This document shows, in pieces, positions 41,470 to 53,856 of a stretch of 64,000 bases of DNA. Position numbers and translations under genes: made by a program. The stretch is from Trichoplax adhaerens. Taxonomy: Eukaryota > Placozoa > Uniplacotomia > Trichoplacea > Trichoplacidae. Numbering within the stretch: position 1 is the first letter of the stretch; the number at the start of each line of letters is the position of its first letter. Below the pieces are notes generated by a model. The model searched no databases, was not told the DNA's origin, and saw only the letters and a list, made by a program, of their open reading frames with translations. Where the stretch lies: the NCBI RefSeq assembly GCF_000150275.1, contig NW_002060945.1:7066461-7130460 (forward strand). Reading direction: 5' to 3'.

Positions 41470-42355
41470 GATCGCCATGGCTAATGACTGTCTGACGATA
41501 GCGGGATAGGAGTCAGTCCTAGATAGGACTCTCATTGGGTCGATTGGTAGAAACCGGCCAATAACAGTACTGTGACTTCAAACTGAGTCAACACTCTATG
41601 GAGTAGTAGGAGAACTATCTTGTCCGATCAAGGATAATAACAATCCACTTGACTCACGACCATTTTCTATTATTTGCTTATTTTTACACGATTATTTTTT
41701 TTTTATTTTTTGTTATACTGTATAACCGTAATAAGAGTAAACACAGCCAAATTTTATGGAGTGAGTTTACAGCAACTTTTGACTGAGATAATCGATTGAA
41801 AGGAAATTAATCCCACCCATCTTCTTGAACCCCTTCACAATTTTAATCCATCGACTCACATGATGTCAAATGAGTCTAGAAATATGGATTGCATAATCGG
41901 TAGAATCTGAGATGCAACGATATTGCAGGCTAGTTGCCATTCCAATACGGGCTTGCACGAGCATGTCTGCTGGCTATCTATCCTAGTCAACAGATTGCTT
42001 GTCCAACATCATTTCCCTGCAAATGCTTACATAGAGATCTTTTCTCGACAGTTACTGACTGCCCATCGAGCGCTACCCTAGTACAATAGTACACAAGAAG
42101 CAAGAAGTATGAGGGAATGGACAGTGAAACAGCAATAGTATGCATCGCCATTGCACTAGTTTAAGGCGCAAAAGTCCGATGCAAAGCAAAGGTGCCAGCG
42201 GAATCTGTACATACCTGCCCGCTGGAAACTGATTTTGATTGGGTAAAAAAAAAAGCGATGTTATGAGAGGAATTTGTTATTCTCGCGATTCGATTGGTCC
42301 ATTTTCTTCGCGCATACTCAATGTTGATTCATCACGCAGGCGTCAAAGAACTACT

Positions 42356-42424
42356 ACAGTACAATACAGTCAAGCGCACAGTACAAGTACTTATGTACTG
42401 TACACTGTAAACTGTAAAGTACAG
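42356..42424. repeat. GTACA/TGTAC-rich cluster
   Basis: Scattered CAGTAC, GTACTGTACA and CTGTAAAGTACAG words occur within 70 bases, of the same family as the other clusters but less regular. Confidence 0.6.
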
Positions 42425-42667
42425 GACAGGTCGGGGGTCTGCTGTTATAGAAGAAGATGCCAACTATAAATGGAAGACCTTCAAGTCGGCAATACTGTAG
42501 ATACCAAGTATCAAAATTTTTTTAATTTTGCTGTGCATCTTCGCTAATATGAATCATATTGGTAAATTGCATTTGCAGTTAGAGCTTGAAAGTACGGTGC
42601 TGTACACAGTTTAGTGCCGAAACAACTAGAATTTACAAAAGCAGCTATGAGCATCTGTAGACTAATA

Positions 42668-42708
42668 CCATGGACTACTAGATGCACCTGTAATGGAGTA
42701 GTCCATGG
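42668..42708. repeat. 11-bp perfect inverted repeat with a third copy nearby
   Basis: CCATGGACTAC (42668-42678) and GTAGTCCATGG (42698-42708) can form a stem with a 19-base loop. CCATGGACTACTA recurs at 42796-42808. Confidence 0.8.
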
Positions 42709-43781
42709 CTTCATGCTAATATTGTACATTTGAAAAGCGACAGGTCTGCTGTCCGTCTGCTAGACTTCTTCACAGTTTCTCTCAAGTGATTCCTGCCATG
42801 GACTACTACAGCAAACCCATACCACGGATGTTACGGATGTAACGCTGTTAGAATACGCGTATATACAATAATTAGTCTATCGACTACAGAGTTCAGCTGC
42901 CGTATTGCCCTAAATGATATCTTTAAATTAAATTCTTCAGAAATTTACGGTCTGTCCAACCATTTTACAAGTCACGTCATAATAATCGTCTAATGAACGG
43001 CAACCAGAAATGAAAAATAGATACGAGATTACTACAGTATTGACTAGTACAGCAGTGAATGATTGACAATTTCACAACGAAATCGACATCTGTCCATGGT
43101 ATACGAGTACAGTACAAGTTGACAAGTAATTTGCAATATCTTCCACTCTAAAACTGGTAATTTACCATATTCCTTTATTAATTATACGCATATTAATAAT
43201 TGCTATTGCGTTGACAGTCAGTCAAATTGAATAAGGATTAGCCTATAAACAAATTCATCTATAAGCACTAACTTTTACCCAAACTTGGAATAATTTGTAT
43301 AAACAGTTACATCCTAATTAGTTTTGTACAAAACTGCAATATAGTTGAAAATAAAGTCAATTAATTATAATTACATACTTATAATATATATAGTACATTA
43401 CTGCAGTAGTCACCGTAATATATAGCACAGCAGAAGACGTTCAAATGATAGAAAAGTGTGCGTATATAGAATAGTAGCTTACCCAGCCGACATATGCGCA
43501 TTAGAAATGGCATTTACAAGGTATAAGATTGCTAATGGTAATTTAAATGACAATTAAACCTTTCTACAGAAGGATTTACTTACTTTAACAATATCAGATA
43601 TAAAAGATAGCTGACTCATATGCATTTCATATACTATACGTAGATACGACTCCAATCAAAATGATCTAAAATACGAAGTCAATTATTCGTCTGAAACAGT
43701 AACGAATAACCGCTGGATAATTAGCTAGAATTATACGTTCATTTTAAAAGATCAATAGTCGGCATTCTTTTCATGATAGCA

Positions 43782-46700
43782 TTATAATCTCCATGATTTC
43801 TTAATAACAGCATAAAAAATATCATCGTCTAGACCAAATGCTAATCCAATATAGTAAAGTAGAAAATCCTACAGGAAGATATTCAGAAGTTAATAAAAGA
43901 GAAAAACAAGCCCTCCATACCCTTACTGTGGAAAGATACAGTAGACGTATATGCTGCATTATAATTATTGACAGTACATGTGGCCTGTACTATAGAGATC
44001 CTGAAAATATTGTATTACAGCATAGTTATTCTATCAGTATATAGGCATCCAAAATATCTAGTTCGATTGATTAAAAGATATTGCGGATTAAAGGCATTCT
44101 ACTCCGATAGAATACTAAACACCTCCTAAATAAAATTCCGTAAATAATGATACCTACCCAAAAGTAAACTCTTCCATGTACTATACTATCACCAAAGGAT
44201 TCTATAAATTGTACCGCGTCTGTATGTGGCGAAATGTAATCTTCGATTGGAGAAAAATCACAATAAAATATAATTATAAAAAAAGTAGCAATATAGCTCA
44301 AACTATTAAAAGATCATTTTACTAGTGCACAATAGTATTTGATAGTAATACATGAATAACATTACAGTACTGCAAAATGCCGAAATAAATAAAATGCATC
44401 TATTTCAGCCTATCCTACTTTAATAGGATGCTTTTCTGGTAACTTATTCTAATTTTATACTGTCACTTCATACTTATTTTGCACAATACTGTTGTTTTTA
44501 TTAGATACTTTAATTTCATTGATTTACTGTCTATTAAATGTAAGACCTGATTAATCTGTAATCTTACCTGGTATATTTGTTAACATATTAGTCGGAAAGG
44601 TATAAAATTTCTTGATTTCAAATATATTAACGACACCTTGCTTGCTTGAATCTAGTTTCCGGAAAGCCTACAATTGCAAAATTAGAAGGAAGAAATAATT
44701 TAAATTCAAAATTACCTTATTAATAACTGTGCCATTTTTTCAATGCTTATTCTTAATTAACTTACTAGTGTATAGTAAGATCTTTTTTATCAAATTTACT
44801 TGATCTAACATTAGATAATAAGATCTCATTGCCATATGATTGAAAACTTTCAATTATATTCCTTTCATTTAAAAAAACTGTCTTTGAATAGCCTAAGCTA
44901 CTATACCGTCAAAAGCATAAACTTCCTCGGCATAGCCCTTAGTATACATGCCGGCTAAAATTTACTGAATATGAATAACATTATTACCGCTTGCTGCAAC
45001 TTTACATTTTATACTGAAATATTATTCTTAAAAATGTATATATCGGCATATGCATAAATTTTGATACAGCTAATGCTTTAATATACGTATATGCAAATAT
45101 GTACCACTGAAATTGCATAAGTAGAACAGGTTATAGGAGTGTATTTAGCAACTAACTAACTCTATAATTTCATACCTTTCGTATCAATGAATGTTTAGCC
45201 TCTCCAATTTCACCAACCAATAGTTGCATGAAAAAGGAATAATCTGCGTGGGTGCTTTTCTCTATATCTACTTCATACCATAAAATCTCAAAATCCTAAC
45301 AAAATTAATATTTGGATATTTCTTGTTACATGTATTGATATTTGATATATTAAAAATAATGAATATTCTCTTCTCAGTTCCATTCAACATCATCTCATTA
45401 TTGTAATTGTAAGTTATCCTAAAAAGTCTATTCGCTTATAGCTACGCAGCGGTATGAGAATGTATTCGATAAGCGAACCTTGTCGGTGATATCTATGTGA
45501 TATCGCTTCAGAGCAAGTTTAAATTGATTTTTGTCTAAAGTGGAAGTAGATTGGCGATCTAGAGTTCTTAGATACTGTCCCAACCCAATTACAGTCTTGA
45601 TGCCTCGTCGTTTTATTTCTTTCCGAATGCTGTCTTTAATTTTAAATTACAAAAGTAAGCATACGAGTAAGTTCAGATGTAAATTACCTTCGAGGATAAT
45701 AAATTACAAAATGGATAAATAAGTCTATTATGATTATGAGTACCACACTGGATCATAAAATATACAATTTCGAATCATTTACGTCATAAAATTTCCTTTA
45801 CAGATATACTAAGATATTTTACCTTGAATTGCTAGTAAATTAGCAGCATGAATATCATTTTCTACATCCTCTTTTACACTTTCTTTAACACTGTAACGTA
45901 CCAAAATTTAAAGATATCGTAGTTAAAATACACATAACGTGCACCTCAGATTATTCCATTTCTCTTACGTTATCAACTACGGCAATAACTTTAATCTTAT
46001 GTAAAAAATTTTATGATACGTGATATAAAGAATAGCAATTAGAAATATATACAAGTCGATACTCACAGAGCCGCATCTCTGGCATCCTCATCTACATTTG
46101 TAATTCGAAGGATTAAAAACTTTTTGGCTGATAAAGACTTTGGCAGTGTTGTTTTATTATTGGTTTCAAAAATTAAATTATTTCCCTAAATTAAATCAAT
46201 ATAAAATGTGTATGAAAGTCAATACCAGTTTTAGTTTTAGAAGTTATATCCTTTCACTTCATGTCAATTGCATTCAATGAAGACTTAATATCGAACCCCT
46301 CTCTAACATCGATGTCAGCCTACTCTTAGAAGCCAAACAAGTAAAGTGATACACTTGAGATATCCTCTTGCAGTACATAATTAAATGCCCGTACCCAATA
46401 CGATATAAAATATAAACGAGAAAAACTTGTGGCATTCTCCGTATGTGCACGCATTTTCTCACCGTTTGAATATCTTGTAAAGATATCCTTTTGCCCTGCT
46501 TTAATCCATAGAAATGGTTGTAGATATCACGTTGAATTAACGGTAACGCTGTTGATCTATACATATTATTCATTGTTATATAAGTTTTTTAGAAGATGCA
46601 CCTTCAAGTGCTCAGTTAGCATAGTAGCTATTGGCTGTTAACATAAGTAATATTTCATATAAACGTAAAAGCCACACTTAGTCTTAAATGTGGCCATACA

Positions 46701-49700
46701 CCACTTCCAAGCGATCACAACTAGACTTTACCTGCTTCCGATTTGATGGTATTCATATATTGCTAAGCTTCCGTCATCAATGAAATAAAAGCCATCTAAT
46801 TCCTTCAACGCATCTGAATTGGTGCTGTTTATAAGCATGTAAAGATATTAGAATTAAGTCGACTTTGTAAATTTTCAAGGCAAAGAGACTTTTAAATACA
46901 ACATCTAATACGTATAAATGATATATTAAATTAATCCTATCTAATCTAAGAATATATTTTGTATCATTAACCCTCGTAGATTTAATGTGATCAGAAGCAC
47001 AATAAAATTTTGTTCTACCTTGATATAATTCGAATACCAAATCTAATTCGGTGTTGCAGTGAGTTATCTGAATGACGATTCTGGCTGTAGGCAGTTCTAT
47101 AATCAATTATAATAATAATAAACAGTATTTGTAGCAAAGTCAAAAACTTGGGAAATAAATTTCTTTAACAGTTACTGTGAAGAAGCACTGTTATAACTTT
47201 TAGTTCTCATTCAAGGAAAATTGCCCAAAATTTGAAGTGTAATCTTAATATATAGTAAATTATTTTAACTATTCAGTTCCAGTGATATTAATCATTTAAT
47301 ATTAAAACTTGCAATTTAATTAACAATTCTTAGTCGGGCGATGTAACAAATGTCGTAATCAGTTTTATACAATATATGTAAGGAAAGAGGGATTATGTGG
47401 TACCTATTACTAATCAAGTGGCGTCTTGATCGGAATGCTTCTGAACTATTGTCAGTTATTTTACTCGCAACTCTAGCGGATATATCAATCCTAATAAAAA
47501 TGAAAGTTATACCGCATGTTAAATCAATACATAGCTGGATCAACTTAATAGGTTTCACCCTAATAGATAACAAGTTATCGAATACATTCGTTGATCAGCA
47601 AGTTAACAGGTATGAAATCCATTTCACTTCAGTAATGCTTTACAATTAAGTGATACTTAATATAACAATATCCGCATGACTGAGATATGTTACTTAAACT
47701 GCACGATAGCATAAATGAATTTTTCGTACTTTTTTAGGTGCTCTAAAACAGCTTCTTCAGCAGCTTCAATTCGTTTAATTTCTTCTGGAGTCATCTAAGT
47801 TAGTCATATATTTATGTAGATATTAGAGTTATGTATTTAGCACCACAATAGTATTCTTTAAATAAAGCGTCTTTTCGAAGTAAAATAGCCTCTTACCTTA
47901 CCAATTAATGATTTTAATGTATATTTCAAATAAACAAAGGCGTGCATTTATAATGTTATTAACGTTATAATAATAGACTGTATGCTGATATTGTGATATC
48001 GATACCTTAATATGTTACAATTTACCTGGCTCAAACTTTCTAGACTCTCCAATTTTCTCTGAGCTTGACGAAGAGATCTTGATACCAGTTTACCAGTAGT
48101 TTTGCCAACAGCATCTGGTTCCCTTGAATTGCATTCAAAAGTAAAGTATACTAACTATACCACGTTTCACACTAACAACGAATCTACTGTTCTAGTTGAT
48201 AGTGATATTTCTATAATTTAAACGACGTTCACTTTGACTAAGCGTAAGTCTCCTGCCTAATCATCGATCTTAAGCATTTATTAGCCTCGACAATAATATT
48301 TATATCTTACTGTGCGTGGATATTTTTCTCCTATATAATATTGAACAAATAATACAAGTTTTTTAATTAGCGATACTAAATAAATTTTTGCAATATTAAA
48401 TAGAATACATAGGTATTCTCTATTACCCAGGAAAAGTTATATCAACACTATATGAATCCATAAGTTTTAATTTTTTTAGAATCTCAGATTTTATTGCTAA
48501 CAGCAATGGCTAGTAACTCTGCTAGTTCTGATATTAGATTAAAACTTACTTGTATATCTACTTTCTGAACAAATCCTTCTCTATATGTATCAGGCAGTTT
48601 CAACGCTGGAATATCCTCGGGCTTATCGAATGTATCTGTCCTGTTATATACTAATTTTTCCTCCAGTAATTTCTTCTCTTCTGCTTCTTTTCTAGCATCA
48701 TTGACACGCCACCCACCTCCTCTACCGGTTGGCTGTGGCCTCTTACTTGATAATGGTCGACCCCAACTTTAAAATATTAAATATAGTAGCATTAAAACAT
48801 TTTATAATCACGAATTACACATAAAAAATTTCATGAAAATTTTTTATGTAACTAGACATAGAAGCTTTACCTAACATTAGAGGTTGTATCAGATGTATCA
48901 TATGTAGATTGAGAAAGCAATTGATGACTCTGAGGTTTAGGTAATCATCCAATAGTTAAGAAAAATAGATTTGTTAGAGATTCATGATTAAATTCTACTT
49001 TTGTTGTTTAAAAGTGTCATAGAAACGAGTTTAAGAGATTTTTGAACTTTAAATGGTAATTAACGAACTCTATCATCGCCTTGGGCCAAATTTCCAAGCT
49101 CTAGAGGAGGGACGCTAGAGATATATTATAAAATGCAAAAAGACACTGATATTACGCCTGTATGTCATTAATATAGTGATCATAAATTTACATTCTGAAA
49201 AGTTATTTGGAAATATATGTGCCATGGTCAAAATAACGATGCAGTGAAATGTTACTCACTCACCCAAATGGAGTTTTCTTCTGGATACCCTTTTGATCAT
49301 TGTCTTGCGTAACATCTCTTGCTGGATTCACTTGGTCTTTCTTTTATAATTATAATCAAAAGAATTTATCGATCGACTTCATACTTACTCACTAAGCATA
49401 TGATTGCTAACATGTACGGTATTTCGACTGTAGAGTACTGCTAATGATATTTTTATCATAAAATTTCCCACGTAATAGCTGTTAATTCATTCAACGGTCA
49501 AAGTAATGAAACACAGTACATTATAAGAGTAAATAGCTACAGCATATTAATGGATATTGAAGTTTTTATTAACACATTTGCAATTAAAATGTAGTTCTAT
49601 AATCTAAGTTCTTTAGATAGGTGCCGTACCGTTGATACTCCAATTTCTCTTTTAGTAGCTTCTAAAGCTGACTTTGTAATAACTCCAGCCTATATACATA

Positions 49701-50182
49701 TATTAAAAATATATCTTAGTAAACATATCAAGGAAATGTATCGCAAGTTGGCAGGAGAATAATCAATAGTAAATTTTAACTGTAAGTGTCAACTGACTGC
49801 AAGAAATCGTATTATAAAAGCAACTATCCGCAATGGCATTACAAGAGATAAGAGCTCTAACAATATTCAATTTATTCTATGAGATCACATCTAACGCCAA
49901 TGATGTAATATACACAAGTGATTTACTAGACTGGCATTACATAAGAGTTGCATCTACAGCTTGATAGTGTAAAATGATGGACAGTAAATAAACCGTTACG
50001 ATAATGCTTTCCGTTCATACTTTTTGAGATGGTTGATGTCCAGGGGATTGCGGTAGATTTTGGTTACTCCCACCTAATAAATCAGCTACACCGAACCGCT
50101 GTTCTCTTGATTTCGCCGATCGCTGGCGAGGAGAATTCTCAATTCGCGAAGATTTACCGTGAACAGTTAAATCAAGAGACAT
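43782..50182 (-). CDS. CAPS2: Calcyphosin-2 (CAPS2), EF-hand protein, twenty exons
   Basis: Poorly characterised animal EF-hand protein. Exons in transcript order: 50182-50021, 49689-49630, 49340-49264, 49114-49069, 48929-48871, 48766-48550, 48330-48311 (20 nt), 48122-48026, 47794-47730, 47490-47404, 47096-47019, 46824-46732, 46556-46463, 46185-46067, 45890-45823, 45633-45479, 45295-45176, 44667-44568, 44240-44158, 43868-43782. All phases agree, giving 628 residues. The identity rests on stretches like those of vertebrate CAPS2: VPPLELGNLAQGDD near the N-terminus, GFYFIDDGSLAIYEYHQIG, KKFLILRITNVDEDA, then the calcyphosin EF-hand block RRGIKTVIGLGQYLRTLD, KDFEILWYEVD and AFRKLDSSKQG. The tail (YYIGLAFGLDDDIFYAVIKKSW) also fits. 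The first two EF loops lack several calcium ligands, including the Glu at position 12. The third (DSSKQGVVNIFE) keeps Asp1 and Glu12. Calcium binding is therefore probably weak. The exon chain is long and hand-built, so single borders may shift. Confidence 0.9.
48311..48330 (-). other. Predicted 20-nt microexon of CAPS2
   Basis: The flanking exons leave phase 0 (ending 48550) and require phase 2 (from 48122). The 20-nt segment lies between TTATATAG and GTAAGATA, is in frame, and encodes EKNIHA plus two bases. Both splice sites are strong. Confidence 0.65.
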
Positions 50183-53100
50183 TGATCGTGACTATTGTGT
50201 AGGGGATTTTTGCTATCTACGTAACAAATATTAAATTAGAAACGTTCAAAGTAAAATTATTATAGGTAAATAGCCTTGTAATTATATCAATTACAAAAAA
50301 TGGCTAGAAAGGTGATCATAAAACATATCATTACAGCATAACGCACTTATGCTCCTACATTAAACAAGTACACGTAGAGTATCATCATGCATGATCGTAT
50401 TTATCCTGGAAGTTACTACTAATATACGGTAAGTTATGTAACTATGCCAATGCTAGCGATAATATTTATCATTGTTATCGCTATGAGATCATAATAGTTT
50501 ACTATATCTGTTTCAATGATTGTTTATTACCAAGTTTAACTTTAATTTCAAGTTATTTATAAAGTATTTTATACTTAAGTCTAATACTAACCAAACAAGT
50601 CCAATCGAAATAATAACAGTTCTTGAGTTTGCGATTTGCAAGTTATGATGTATCCGTCCTCCGTATTGTAGTATTATCCGATTTAATGCTATCCTAGATA
50701 TCAGTGCTCGCTATCGTACAGTATAATAGTTTAATCTTACTGTAATCGTTAATATGCTTCTGTGTTATCATTTACTATGTCGAAATGAGTTGTTGAATTT
50801 TTTGGCTGCAAATCTGCAAAGTCGTTTCTAAGATACGATCTAGCTAAGCGAGCGAACATTGGAGACTGTAGTGAACAACTAACCATCATCTCGTGTCCGC
50901 TACAGTACTATAATAGTATAGTCAAGGACCACTAGAAAAATGAATAGTGCCGTACAGATTAAGTAGGACAGTAATATCCGACGGTAAAGTACTATACTGT
51001 GCAATAAACGCTGTTCAGTACACTATAGCGTAGCTCATAATAAGACTAAGTATAGCAATGATGAACAATTATATGAAATTTACATATAATTATATACTTA
51101 ATTATTATATTTCTTTATTTATAAATTCCCAACTATAATATTAGGTGCCATATTTGTAAATTTGCCTTCATAATTTTTGTAGTATATTAGTCTCCTGGGT
51201 AGTAAAAGTATCTCTGCTTGTAATAAAATTTAATTATAACATTAGATGCCATTTTTGTAGATTCCCGTTTCTAACTGCTATAGTATGTTAGTCTCCTGTG
51301 CAGTGTAAGTATCTCTGCTTGTAGTAAAATCTAATTATAACATTAGGTGCCATTTTTGTATATTTTGTTTTATAATTTCTGTAATGTATTAGTCTCATAT
51401 ATAATATAAGTATCTCTGCTTGTAATAAAATTCAAATCCAGTTAAAACTTCAGCGGACAGTAATGTCATTTATTTACAATTTTTCAGGGAGAATGGGACA
51501 GTCCAATATTAGCGGAGGATAAGAATGAACAATGACAGAAAAATCTCACTTTACATATAACCGACAATTAATAACTTCTACTACCTTACAAATAATTATA
51601 ACTTCCTAATAGACTAGCGTTAACAGCTATTTAAGTTACTTAATCTTGCTAATATTACAATGCCATGAAGAAATAGTTTCAACTAGCGAAACTCCATGGA
51701 AATTCCACGGAATAAAATGTGCAATTTTAAGGTAATAACTGCGTAACACACGCACAGTACAATCGCATTAATATGATTTGATATTTTTAATATTTCATAG
51801 TAATACAAGTAAAAATAGACAAAATGAACATTTTTAGGTATCAAATACATATATCACATTTGTAAATCACCTACTGTAACGTCTATTCAATACGAACGGA
51901 AATTCAATTTCATCTCGCATGTTAGGCATGCTTCATATTTCGAAGGTTGATCATGCAATATTATTCAAAGTATAATTCATTTAGTTAGAAAGTGAATTAT
52001 GCATGAATTACGATTTGAATTGATCGCAATCTTGTATATTTTATTTTGCAAGTACAATCGTATGCATTGCTAGATTATGCTTACATATATGACAAATCAC
52101 AGGATAGCCAATGACGCTACGTTATCACTGAAATGCCTATCATCTTTAGCCAATCGTAAATTCTTAACTAAACTTCTAACATAATTTTGATATTATAGCA
52201 AGGACAGCGTATAGTTGAGCGTCAGAGAATGTTAATTGGTCAAAATATAATCCAAATTTCGTTTAACTTTTGTCTTTGCAATTTATTAGCAGCGATTGCA
52301 AGAGCTGGATTAATTGAAAATTTTTTCATCTCTATATGAAAGGGATAAAGAAAACGCCAAGGTTCTAGCTTATTCCTGCTATAAATCGAGACTTGTAACG
52401 AGGAAGTTACAACTTCTATAAGAAATTATTTAAACTATGAGTCTGCTCTGCCCTCTCCAATATCTACCTATAGCACGTGTCTAGATACAGACACTCTCCC
52501 CATTAATATTATTACGCAAGAATATCAGCAGATTTCTAGACTATGTGACCTACTGAACTGGGTAATTGGTATTATTGTCACTGATAGCTAGGCAGAATTT
52601 ATTAACATACTAGCTATGTACAGAGATATCGACAATAATTTCAGTGTAGTAAATCATCTGAGATACCCTATCTTAGCAAATGCTCTTTGAACGGTTTATA
52701 CACTCTCGATATACAATTATAAATAAGTTAATGACTTTCATTATAACAGTAATAAAGTCAATAACTATAACTTAATCAAAAAATTGAAATAATGGATCTT
52801 GAATAACCAAACGGTGTATAGCTGATAATTACATTATAAGGATTACAGTACTGTATAATACCCTTCTGAGTTGGACAGATCGATAATAAACATATATAGT
52901 GCTAATTTTAACTAGTAATTACATGATTGACAATATGATATCAACAATATATTATATGCAGCATCTTTTCTCAATTGAAATTCCTATTGCTATCACATTG
53001 TAACGTTTTATTTAATATGCTAAACTACTGTGATACACTTTAAGTCTTATCTTAAAAATAATACTATCAATTAACTCAAAACACATGAAAGAAAAAGACA

Positions 53101-53856
53101 TAGTGTATATACCCATGATGTATAATTACCAAAAAATAACGAAGATCTATTTAAATTGAATTTTATGCTACCCCTCTAAAATTGGCCGGGTATCCTAATG
53201 TAAATACAAATATACCTTTACACAATAGTAATATAAACCTAATAACTTACATTATATTATCTAATATCGCAGTTATCTAAGTATAATAATGAATACTCAG
53301 ACTTTGCAATGAGCAACAATTAATGAACTACTATAGTACAAACCATAAAGTCAGGTAGTATCTTAAAAGCCGCGGTAAATTTAATGTAAAATCATATAAT
53401 AAACAATGATAATTACAGTTTTTAAATTTTAAAGCTTTCCTAATCAAAGATAAACTATCTTTATCCTCAATCACATAAAATAAATCGAAAATTTCTATTT
53501 AAACATTTCGAACAAACAGCATATCAGCAATTAATATGTAATTATATGTATTAAGCTAGTCAAAAATTGAAGCCATCCATATAGCAGTTAATTTACCATT
53601 ATAATATTACTGATGGTATGATACGAAAAATCAGTAATTTGATAGCAATATACTGTACAAAAGGTAGAGTAGAAAATTTCTCTTGGCGTACGCAAGTCAA
53701 AAACAACTTTTTAAAAAAGTTTTTAGCTCTAAGAAATAAACGATTGTGTAGAAATAATTTCCCTATCAAGACAGTATGAATAAATGTGCGTCTCAATATT
53801 TGCCGTAGGAAAAATCACGTAATTTAAACCGAAGCCACAATATATAAACAATGAAA
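50183..53856. other. Intergenic region between CAPS2 and USP47
   Basis: No domain-bearing exon was seen on either strand. The region is very AT-rich. A three-copy 101-bp tandem repeat (51131-51433) is its only clear structure. The frame at 53599-53796 is unremarkable. Confidence 0.5.
51131..51433. repeat. Three tandem copies of a 101-bp unit
   Basis: Copies start at about 51131, 51232 and 51333. Each reads AACTATAATATTAGGTGCCAT or a close variant at the start, GTATATTAGTCTCCT in the middle and AAGTATCTCTGCTTGTAATA at the end. Divergence is modest, mostly substitutions. Confidence 0.9.

Larger units (their letters stand above)
40833..43781. other. Intergenic region between MDM2 and calcyphosin-2
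   Basis: It contains the MDM2 promoter side, a GTACGG-type repeat (41374-41469), a TGTAC/GTACA cluster (42356-42424) and a perfect inverted repeat (42668-42708). A 68-codon plus-strand frame at 40984-41190 begins with a hydrophobic stretch but overlaps the likely MDM2 5' leader and shows no homology I recognise. Confidence 0.45.

Noticed and set aside
46274-46462. Read-through of a CAPS2 exon into a longer minus-strand frame
   Set aside because: Only 46463-46556 is conserved. The rest follows a good GTGAGA donor and is intron.
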